This document shows positions 1-5,949 of a DNA stretch of 6,477 nt, in pieces. Position numbers and translations under genes: made by a program. The DNA is from an uncultured Lachnospiraceae bacterium (lineage in GTDB: Bacteria > Bacillota > Clostridia > Lachnospirales > Lachnospiraceae). The stretch's first letter is position 1. Each line of letters starts with the position of its first letter. The notes beneath the pieces are model-generated. The model saw only the letters and a program-made list of their open reading frames with translations. It did no database searches and was not told the origin of the DNA. The stretch lies in NCBI GenBank assembly GCA_947174615.1, contig CAMWJQ010000240.1:1-6477 (forward strand). The letters run 5' to 3'.

Positions 1-786
1 ATCTATATATGGTCGTGTGATAAATGCATTGTAGTAAACTTTATCCATATCAAAAATGCTGTAATCATATTCTCTACCACCGTCTGCAAGATGTCTTCGA
101 AACCAGCTCTTAAATTCTTGGTTACGATTATAAAAATCTCCATAGATATCCGGAATACATACCATATGCTTTGACTGCGTGCTTTGAAGTATTTCTCTTA
201 ATTTTAATATCAACAATCTATCTGGTACCTGAAAAGTCGAAAAATTGCGGTCTAAAATCATATTCAGTTCCCCATCGCCGTAACGGCTCATTGAATAACC
301 TTCCCTTAGTTTTTCCAATGTTTCGTCTATCGACCTGATCACAGGTCTCTTAATATGTTCATTTTCAATTCCTGCGCTTATCTCATATGGAGCATTTTCC
401 AAGATATGAGACATCTTGGTTATTCGCAATTCTAATACATAATACAACAGTTCCCCGACATGAAATATCTCTCGCCAAGTATCCCTCTTGCATCTGTCCG
501 GTGCAAACGGAGTGATAATCTTCCCACTGTCGATTGCCATATTTCCCAATTGACATAAGATATCCTCATAATCCGGCGTAGTTATGACAACATAGTTATA
601 TTCATATTTCCAAATATCAGCGGCAGGGATAATGGGCGCGCCACAGAACAGCTCTCCCCACCGCAGCGCGTCATTATCAATGACCGCGCTAACCAACACG
701 TTTTCCCTTAAACAGCTCACCATTTTTCTTGCATTTGCCCCAGCTGCCCAAAGTATCACCTTTTTATGTATCTTCTCATCCTGCAT
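1..786 (-). CDS. GT-D glycosyltransferase (DUF1792/SP_1767-like) with N-terminal Rossmann-like module, 3' end off window
   Basis: Translating the minus strand gives 262 codons with no stop up to the window edge, so the C-terminus is missing. Residues about 8-95 form a Rossmann-like module: VILWAAGANARKM (10-22) is strand plus glycine-rich turn, AVIDNDA (36-42) the second strand, and YNYVVITTPDYED a later strand. From about residue 150 the protein matches the GT-D family: SMSRYGDGEL (165-174) holds the D-G-E form of the metal-binding DxE motif (D171, E173), and YYNAFITRPYID at the edge is also typical. GT-D enzymes such as dGT1 transfer hexoses onto glycans of serine-rich adhesins or other surface glycans; donor and acceptor here are unknown. 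The gene overlaps the end of the preceding GT2 gene, suggesting translational coupling. ATG 786 is preferred to ATG 792 because AGAGG lies 6 bases before it but directly abuts 792. The family is fairly sure from the motif; substrate cannot be inferred. Confidence 0.85.
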   Translation of the reverse strand, partial: MQDEKIHKKVILWAAGANARKMVSCLRENVLVSAVIDNDALRWGELFCGAPIIPAADIWKYEYNYVVITTPDYEDILCQLGNMAIDSGKIITPFAPDRCKRDTWREIFHVGELLYYVLELRITKMSHILENAPYEISAGIENEHIKRPVIRSIDETLEKLREGYSMSRYGDGELNMILDRNFSTFQVPDRLLILKLREILQSTQSKHMVCIPDIYGDFYNRNQEFKSWFRRHLADGGREYDYSIFDMDKVYYNAFITRPYID

Positions 787-2149
787 ACTCATCCTCTGTG
801 TCTTTCTCTATCAAAATATTGAATACACTCTTTAATAACAGGTCATACTTACTACATATGGTGATATTCCTTTTTTGAATCCCCATATTCTCCATCTGTT
901 CCTTCATTTCACGGAAATGAACTACATTGGCAATCACATAGACAGCATCCGGATACATTCTAACTCCTTCTTCCGGCGACAGGATCTGTATTCCGTTCCA
1001 TGTCTTATTCCACTTATCAGAATCGTTATCAATACCCACACAAATCATTTTATCAGACAATCGCAGATAAGAAGCAGCAAGCAGACCAATATTTCCGGTT
1101 CCAAAAATAACAATGTCCCTGTCTGTCATCATCCTGTTCATCTTTTGTTCTTCCTGTTTGTATACAGTATCATATGAATCCCAAAAATTCCTGAATCTAT
1201 CCAATGTTCCCAGCGCAGCATCACAAAGCTCCTTCCCCTTCTGGTCAAGTTCCATTCCCTGATAGTTCTCTGTCTCTATCTCATACTTTAAATTTTCATA
1301 CACAAGAGGGATATATACTGTCCGCATCTCATCCGATAAGATATCATAAAACCAAAACTGACCAGTAAGCCTCCAGTTCCAGTATATCTCCTTATATTTA
1401 TCCCACATGCCACGTCTTTTTAACTGCACCTTCAACATCTGATATTCTTCATCAAAACTGGTTATCTTTTTCGGACTGTTGACAGACGAGTTTGGATTAT
1501 CCATACAATAATGATAAAAGGCATTGTTCATAATATATGCCCTGCGCGCATACAATTCTGTCAGAAATGCAAATGTTGTATCCTGATAAGATGCCCCCTG
1601 CGTCTCATTCATAAAAATCTGGTTTTTAAGTAAAAACTCCCTGTTATACAGACCTGTCCAAAATCCGTTCACGCCCATACCCAGAAATCTAAAGTCCTCC
1701 TGTGGATACAGCAGGGTATCATAGATTCCCATACCCGCGGCAGTTTCAAGGGGAAAAGTATATGTAGTGTTTCCCCTCTCACTGAAACGCACATAATCTG
1801 CCCGCAGTACATCCACCTGATATTTCTCTGCTATTTCATACTCACACCGATACATATCCGGCAGTATATAATCATCTGATTCACAGATGCCGATGTATTT
1901 CCCCGATGCCAGTCTTAGCCCCGTATTAAACTGTTTTCCTACGCCAGCACCGCTGTGGATGAGCTTAATCCTCGTATCTTCCATGGCGAGCTTTTCCAGT
2001 ATCTCGAGCGTTTTGTCCGTACTGCCGCCGTCAATCAGCAAGATTTCCAAATCCTGCAATGTCTGCGACATGACACTGCGCACGCATCGTTCTATATGTG
2101 CAGCATCGTTCAGGACATACGTCAGGACAGATACTTTTACATTACTCAT
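776..2149 (-). CDS. GT2 glycosyltransferase with C-terminal Rossmann-like module
   Basis: A 457-residue protein. Residues about 1-210 are a GT2 (GT-A fold) domain: VSVLTYVLND (6-15) starts the nucleotide-binding half, IDGGSTDKT is the usual donor-site loop, ESDD (90-93) is a variant of the DxD metal site, and SYQDTTF (187-193) sits where the family has its E-D/Q-D catalytic motif. It presumably transfers a sugar from a nucleotide donor to a growing surface glycan at the cytoplasmic side of the membrane. A helical region (about 230-335) leads to a Rossmann-like module: DIVIFGTGNIG (345-355), VGIDNDSDKW after it, and AVYVIANVVHF as a later strand. No membrane segment is evident. AAAGGA lies 10 bases before the ATG. 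It follows an 88-base gap, the longest in the cluster, and overlaps the GT-D gene by 11 bases. Bases here are richer in G+C than in the DUF1919 gene upstream. GT2 assignment is confident; sugar specificity is unknown. Confidence 0.92.
   Translation of the reverse strand: MSNVKVSVLTYVLNDAAHIERCVRSVMSQTLQDLEILLIDGGSTDKTLEILEKLAMEDTRIKLIHSGAGVGKQFNTGLRLASGKYIGICESDDYILPDMYRCEYEIAEKYQVDVLRADYVRFSERGNTTYTFPLETAAGMGIYDTLLYPQEDFRFLGMGVNGFWTGLYNREFLLKNQIFMNETQGASYQDTTFAFLTELYARRAYIMNNAFYHYCMDNPNSSVNSPKKITSFDEEYQMLKVQLKRRGMWDKYKEIYWNWRLTGQFWFYDILSDEMRTVYIPLVYENLKYEIETENYQGMELDQKGKELCDAALGTLDRFRNFWDSYDTVYKQEEQKMNRMMTDRDIVIFGTGNIGLLAASYLRLSDKMICVGIDNDSDKWNKTWNGIQILSPEEGVRMYPDAVYVIANVVHFREMKEQMENMGIQKRNITICSKYDLLLKSVFNILIEKDTEDEYAG
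793..797 (-). promoter_or_regulatory. Shine-Dalgarno AGAGG deciding the GT-D start
   Basis: AGAGG on the minus strand ends 6 bases before the ATG at 786 and touches the in-frame ATG at 792. Normal spacing favours 786. The site lies inside the last codons of the upstream GT2 gene, so ribosomes finishing that gene could restart here. Confidence 0.5.
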
Positions 2150-2237
2150 TTTATGTTATTCCTTTCTTGTACCTATGTCAGTAAACTTTACCCACTTTAA
2201 ACTAACTCATAACAGTACACTATCAATGTAAAACAGA

Positions 2238-3062
2238 TTATTTCCATAAGGCTCTCATCGTATGTTCACCACATAACATATCTAAACAGTTATATTTTTG
2301 AAATCTTCCGGTTGCAATTCCATTAACTACCACATCCCAAAATGTTTCCTTCAGGCTGTTGTTTGTTTCCAGATAACACGCTGATGATAAATCACTTTCA
2401 AATGGTACGAAACAAACTTTGTGCTCATAAGGCAGTTTATCGAATCGCTCCAAAATATCCTTGTTTTGTGTGTCCATCATAACAAAAAGGTTTTTATAAT
2501 TAATTCGCTTTACTCTCTTATCCCAATTAGCCTTGACAACTTCCATTCTAGTATCATGAATAAAATGAAGCTCAATATCATCTAACATCACAATTGGATA
2601 CGTAAGATTTGTTCGTTCATTATAACTCCATTTATAAAATTTCAAATCACATTCACAATAATATTTTAGTTTTTCCAATAATTTCAAATACTGTGTTTCG
2701 TCTATTAACATATTTATAAAAGGAGAATGAAACTGCAATCCAAGATTACGTGAAATAATACCTCCCCAACAGTTTCGAGCAATAATGGATGTCCGTGAAT
2801 TTTGTAAAGCCATATATTTTTCCAGATCAAATCCAGGTATTGCAAAGGCTTGGATTGTTACTATTTTTTCTGTAATATCAACACCTGCTGCCGATATCGC
2901 CTGCTCCTTCATTTCTTTGTATAGTGATAGATTTGAAACTGCTATGACAAGATAATCAAATTCAATGCAGATTGCTTCCTGAAATGTATAATACAAATAT
3001 CCGTCAATAGAAAAATACTGCTGATCTGCTGATGTAACGCCTACTACCTCGATCTTTTCCAA
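2238..3062 (-). CDS. DUF1919 exopolysaccharide-type protein, surviving reading frame after an N-terminal amber codon
   Basis: The open part is 274 codons beginning at TTG 3062, but in-frame homology to the Rossmann-like module continues upstream to ATG 3140 across a TAG. Numbered from ATG 3140 (300 codons), residues 2 to about 100 are the module; the surviving part retains KIEVVGV, FDYLVIAVSN and GVDITEKIVTI. Residues about 115-300 match DUF1919, found in exopolysaccharide clusters: SIIARNCWGG (118-127), LGLQFHSPFINM, YP..MLDDIELHFIHD (to 196) and NWDKRVKRINYKNLFV (from 205). I know of no established biochemical activity for this family, so a glycan-modifying or transferase role is only contextual. 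TTG 3062 has AGGA only 4 bases upstream, so reinitiation there is possible but probably weak. The DUF1919 part is intact, while the module would lose its first strand and glycine-rich loop. The gene is visibly more AT-rich than its downstream neighbour. Confidence 0.8.
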   Translation of the reverse strand: MEKIEVVGVTSADQQYFSIDGYLYYTFQEAICIEFDYLVIAVSNLSLYKEMKEQAISAAGVDITEKIVTIQAFAIPGFDLEKYMALQNSRTSIIARNCWGGIISRNLGLQFHSPFINMLIDETQYLKLLEKLKYYCECDLKFYKWSYNERTNLTYPIVMLDDIELHFIHDTRMEVVKANWDKRVKRINYKNLFVMMDTQNKDILERFDKLPYEHKVCFVPFESDLSSACYLETNNSLKETFWDVVVNGIATGRFQKYNCLDMLCGEHTMRALWK

Positions 3063-3140
3063 TATTTCCTGATAATGTATACTATTGATATATTGATCAC
3101 ATGTCCTTCCGGTTCCCTATATCAAAACTTTTGATTTCAT
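3063..3140 (-). pseudogene. Interrupted first 26 codons of the DUF1919 gene (TAG at 3117-3119)
   Basis: ATG 3140 opens MKSKVLI, then TAG at codon 8, then GTGRTCDQYINS and on without a break into the frame of the DUF1919 protein. In the sibling proteins the equivalent stretches are ILYAAGNVG, VIFGTGNIG, VIVGAGNYG, IAIYGMSYVG and VILWAAGANA, so TAG replaces a hydrophobic, mostly aromatic residue just before the glycine-rich loop. One base change from TAT, TAC or TGG would give it. ATG 3140 is the natural start: a TAA lies in frame two codons upstream, and the previous gene ends 34 bases away. Upstream Shine-Dalgarno pairing is weak (GTGAG/AAAGAG). A real recent nonsense mutation or a sequencing error both fit. 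TAG also ends the gene at 5950, which speaks against routine read-through. Confidence 0.75.
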
Positions 3141-3174
3141 ACTTTATTCTCACTCTTTCATTGTTATTTTAACA

Positions 3175-4299
3175 TCAGCTCTGTTTCTCACTGCATACCT
3201 CATTAATCAAAGAATCTATGTTTTGTATAATCCTCTCCCATGAATAATTGGACTTAACAAAATTCCTTCCGTTTTCCCCCATCGCACTTCTCAGATCATC
3301 ATTTTCCAACAACAGTGTCAATTCTTTTTCAAATTCTCTGTAATTTGTATAATATAATCCAGCATTACTTCTTATGCACTGCCCTTTCAGCACCTCACAC
3401 CATCCATTTACCAATACTGGAACACTGCACGCAAGGCTCTCCAACACGATAATCGACAAACTTTCGTGCTTTGAAGCCAACACAGTTACTAAAGCATTTC
3501 TTATGTATTGATTCTTTTCTTCATCAGATACAAATCCTTTAAATATGATATCCTCATGATTTATGATTTCCATTCCTCTATCCATCTCACCAAGAACAAT
3601 CAATTTTAGATCAGAAGGATTTCGTTCTTTATACTTTATAAAATACTTATTTAATTCTTTAAAATTTTTACTATTGCTTACCCTTCCCGCATAAAGTATA
3701 TAGTTACCTGCCTTGTCTATGCTGTTTCCAGTTCTTTCATATTCCTTTATATCTATTCCAAAACATCCGATCCTTGAAGGTATATTGCCCACTTCATAAA
3801 TCGATTCGATCAGATTCTTTTCTTCCACTGTGTTGTACAAAATCCCCCGTGGATACGAAAAAGCCTCACCATACTTTTCCGACCAGATTGCATTGTCATC
3901 ATGAGCCGTGGGAAGAAAAATTGAATTATTTATATTCAATTTCAATCCTGCACACGCTGTATAATAATTCAGTGTGAAGAAAATCACTGCCTTATATTCT
4001 TTGTAATGTTTGTTCAGATATTGCATCATCGAAGGACAATACGGTCCTGTCTGCTCAATAGAATCGCTCGGAAAAACAGATGCATCTTCCACCTCAAAGC
4101 GCAGAATTTTTATCCCCCCCTCCTTCTCTTCCTTTTTATCATACACATTATCCCATGGAGAAATCCCCTTAGTCCTTGAAGTCAAGACATCAACATCATA
4201 TCGTCCTGCCATATGTTCCGCAATCATACGGCAGTGATATTCTGCTCCTCCGTTAACATCTAATCCATATCTATGAACTATCAACGCCAATCTTTCCAT
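3175..4299 (-). CDS. GT4 family (GT-B fold) glycosyltransferase
   Basis: A 374-residue protein of normal length for the family. The N-terminal Rossmann half has the acceptor-side signature DVNGGAEYHCRMIAEHM (14-30), VDVLTS (36-41), and PTAHDDNAIW (130-139). The C-terminal donor-binding half has YILYAGRVSNSKN (200-212), LIVLGE (233-238), IIFKGFVSDEEK (251-262) and the E-x7-E motif at E279/E287 in SKHESLSIIVLES, which contacts the nucleotide sugar in retaining GT4 enzymes. It is likely a cytoplasmic or peripheral membrane enzyme adding one sugar to a lipid-linked surface glycan. AGGAGG 10 bases before ATG is the best ribosome binding site in the window. It is the only large protein here without the recurring Rossmann-like module; its own two Rossmann halves are those of the GT-B fold. 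A run of seven G falls in codons 60-62. Family assignment is confident; the sugar is unknown. Confidence 0.93.
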   Translation of the reverse strand: MERLALIVHRYGLDVNGGAEYHCRMIAEHMAGRYDVDVLTSRTKGISPWDNVYDKKEEKEGGIKILRFEVEDASVFPSDSIEQTGPYCPSMMQYLNKHYKEYKAVIFFTLNYYTACAGLKLNINNSIFLPTAHDDNAIWSEKYGEAFSYPRGILYNTVEEKNLIESIYEVGNIPSRIGCFGIDIKEYERTGNSIDKAGNYILYAGRVSNSKNFKELNKYFIKYKERNPSDLKLIVLGEMDRGMEIINHEDIIFKGFVSDEEKNQYIRNALVTVLASKHESLSIIVLESLACSVPVLVNGWCEVLKGQCIRSNAGLYYTNYREFEKELTLLLENDDLRSAMGENGRNFVKSNYSWERIIQNIDSLINEVCSEKQS

Positions 4300-4309
4300 G
4301 CTTGCAGTT

Positions 4310-4315
4310 CCTCCT
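4310..4315 (-). promoter_or_regulatory. Strong Shine-Dalgarno AGGAGG of the GT4 gene
   Basis: A full AGGAGG lies 10 bases upstream of ATG 4299, inside the 31-base gap after the 146-residue gene. It is a stronger match than the sites of the other genes, suggesting the GT4 enzyme is translated well independently of its upstream neighbour. Confidence 0.6.
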
Positions 4316-4330
4316 GCTCTGTCACTTTGT

Positions 4331-4771
4331 TTACAAAATCATTCCTGTGTTTACTACAATAAAACAATCCATCCTGTCTATATCAACCCCGAGTCTGACT
4401 AGTTGCCTGATCAGTTCCATGACATAACACTGCGCAGTTACAACAAAAAATGCACCTGCATTCTGGGCAACCGCGTCTGTAAGAGACAGAACCCTGTTTC
4501 CATACACGCCGTTTTTATATCGTTCATACCCGTTATCCGCAAAACACTTTACGGTATTAATCCTGTTCTGTTTCAATATTTTATACAAATCCCTTCCATA
4601 ATTTCCAGCTCCGACTATGACAATTTCCTTAACCCGCATTACTTGTTCTATAAAATCAAAATAGTATGGCATCAGAAAAGGATCATCTTTCTCCCTTTCC
4701 GTTTCTACTTTTATTCTTTCCACAATCTCTTCCACACATAAATGATTTTTGGCACTCACTATCTTGTCCAT
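4331..4771 (-). CDS. Stand-alone Rossmann-like nucleotide-binding protein
   Basis: A 146-residue protein made of a charged helical N-terminus (about 1-45) and one Rossmann-like module: EIVIVGAGNYGRDLY (49-63) with a good G-x-G-x-x-G loop, CFADNGYERYKNG (76-88) ending the second strand, RVLSLTDAV, then FFVVTAQCYVMELIRQL (108-124). It has no transferase or hexapeptide-repeat domain, so it resembles the N-terminal domain of PglD-type acetyltransferases without its catalytic half. It is the free-standing version of the module fused to the glycosyltransferases around it. Function is unknown; binding of a sugar nucleotide or NAD(P) is possible but not shown. It starts 5 bases after the GT2 stop. 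AAAGGGG abuts ATG 4771 with no spacer, so GTG 4759 (12 bases away) is an alternative start; neither spacing is ideal. Coding is confident; role is not. Confidence 0.85.
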   Translation of the reverse strand: MDKIVSAKNHLCVEEIVERIKVETEREKDDPFLMPYYFDFIEQVMRVKEIVIVGAGNYGRDLYKILKQNRINTVKCFADNGYERYKNGVYGNRVLSLTDAVAQNAGAFFVVTAQCYVMELIRQLVRLGVDIDRMDCFIVVNTGMIL

Positions 4772-4776
4772 CCCCT

Positions 4777-5934
4777 TTAAATAATTTTTGAATCCACAAC
4801 CCCTTTTGCAAGCAACAAAGCCTTCACTTGCCTAGCAGTTTCCAGTTTTTCCACTGCGATAACAACATAATCAAAATCCCTTTCTTCTATTACATCTGGG
4901 GATTCAACACCCAACTGCTGCAGTTCCTCCTGCTCCCAGTTCTGGTCTACCCATGCCATAAGACAACAGTATCCTGTTTTCTGGATCTGTGCATGATACC
5001 GTCTTCCTACATTACCAGCAGCATACAAGATAATGGATGCCCCTTTGAAAACCTTATCAAAAGGGAAAACGTTCTCATCCGTATCAATAAAGCTTCCTGG
5101 ATTCCCATTCCATATCATCCTGCGCATATACTGGTCTAATTGTTTCAGCAAACATCCTTGATACTCCGATTGCATAAATCTTTTATAAAGATGCAAATAC
5201 AATTTTGCTACATTTGCGTAATAATCCTGTTTTTTACGCGCCGTCATCGATGTTCCGTGGATACGATAATGATACATAACATCATCACAGATCACTGCCC
5301 TATACGTATGCAATAGATACGGAAATACGACAGCAGCATCCTCACCATCATAAATATCCGTGTCAATCCCGTCATAACACTCCAACAGCAATTCCTTTTT
5401 ATATAACTTATTCCACATAAAAGGCAGAATACCAAACTCATAAAATCCCTGGAAATGAAGCATCTGAGGAAAAACATTCTTTTCCAGATTTTCTCTCTCA
5501 TAAACCCCCTTTTCAAAGCGATTGTACATTTTCTCAGATGTATTTTTTTCTTCCTTTATACAGCCCATCATCACAATATCCGACTGTTCCGATTCCATCC
5601 ACGTTACAAGCAGCTCAAGAAAATCTTGGTCTACCCAATCATCTGCATCGACAAAAGCGATATACTGTCCAGATGCTTTCTGCAACCCGGATATTCTAGC
5701 AGAAATTAAACCTCCATTATGTTTATGCATTACATTTATATTTTCATACTGTCCAGCAAATCTATTGCAAATTTCAGCAGACTTGTCTGTCGATCCATCA
5801 TTCACTATAATCAATTCAAAATCCCTGTATGTTTGCCGCATAAGCGATTCAAGACACTGGGCTATGTATTCTTCTGCATTATATATTGGAATTATCACTG
5901 TTATTTTTACTTTATTTTTGTTCATTTGCAACAA
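4777..5934 (-). CDS. GT2 glycosyltransferase with C-terminal Rossmann-like module
   Basis: A 385-residue protein from TTG 5934, or 382 from ATG 5925. Residues about 9-230 are a canonical GT2 (GT-A) domain: ITVIIPIYNAEEYI (11-24), IIVNDGSTDKS (43-53), HNGGLISAR (72-80), FVDADDW (94-100) with the DxD-type metal site, and DGED (196-199) carrying the likely catalytic carboxylates, then YHYRIHGTSMT. It probably transfers a hexose or derivative in surface glycan assembly. After a helical linker comes a Rossmann-like module: ASIILYAAGNVGRRY (299-313), LMAWVDQNW (325-333), and DYVVIAVEKLETARQVKAL (355-373). The catalytic residues look more canonical than in the other GT2 protein here (DADD versus ESDD). 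It follows the membrane-anchored protein by 15 bases and precedes the 146-residue gene by 5, so the three are tightly coupled. Family is confident; substrate is unknown. Confidence 0.93.
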   Translation of the reverse strand: MLQMNKNKVKITVIIPIYNAEEYIAQCLESLMRQTYRDFELIIVNDGSTDKSAEICNRFAGQYENINVMHKHNGGLISARISGLQKASGQYIAFVDADDWVDQDFLELLVTWMESEQSDIVMMGCIKEEKNTSEKMYNRFEKGVYERENLEKNVFPQMLHFQGFYEFGILPFMWNKLYKKELLLECYDGIDTDIYDGEDAAVVFPYLLHTYRAVICDDVMYHYRIHGTSMTARKKQDYYANVAKLYLHLYKRFMQSEYQGCLLKQLDQYMRRMIWNGNPGSFIDTDENVFPFDKVFKGASIILYAAGNVGRRYHAQIQKTGYCCLMAWVDQNWEQEELQQLGVESPDVIEERDFDYVVIAVEKLETARQVKALLLAKGVVDSKII

Positions 5935-5942
5935 ACTTTCTG

Positions 5943-5947
5943 TCCTT
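5943..5947 (-). promoter_or_regulatory. Shine-Dalgarno AAGGA favouring the TTG start of the first GT2 gene
   Basis: AAGGA lies 8 bases before TTG 5934 but 17 bases before ATG 5925, so spacing supports the rarer TTG start. The competing ATG (MNKNKVKI) would be ordinary in sequence but has no good site. A TTG start would lower initiation rate. Confidence 0.45.
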
Positions 5948-5949
5948 AA

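Noticed and set aside
634..641. GGCGCGCC palindrome inside the GT-D gene.
   Set aside because: It falls in ordinary codons (CGAP) and occurs once; no evidence of a junction or regulatory role.
632..1177. Plus-strand frames of 67 and 100 codons over the GT-D and GT2 genes.
   Set aside because: They lie antisense to genes with clear family motifs, have no ribosome binding sites of note and unlikely compositions.
2172..2195. Palindrome GTAAAGTTTAC and repeated AGTTTA in the gap before the second GT2 gene.
   Set aside because: Very short, AT-rich and without a second copy elsewhere; no support as an operator.
2150..2237. Possible internal promoter in the 88-base gap (TTTACA at 2227-2232 and TGTTATGAG, with TATGAG at 2206-2211).
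   Set aside because: The spacer is only 15 bases and the -10 matches 4 of 6; in AT-rich DNA this is expected by chance. The gap is merely longer than others.
3117..3119. Programmed recoding of TAG (pyrrolysine or read-through).
   Set aside because: No recoding element is apparent, the family has no known need for it, and TAG acts as the stop of the gene ending at 5950. A mutation or sequence error is simpler.
3162..3174. Small hairpin TGTTA-AAA-TAACA just after the GT4 stop.
   Set aside because: Five mostly A-T pairs with no following U run; not a credible terminator, and the next gene follows at once.
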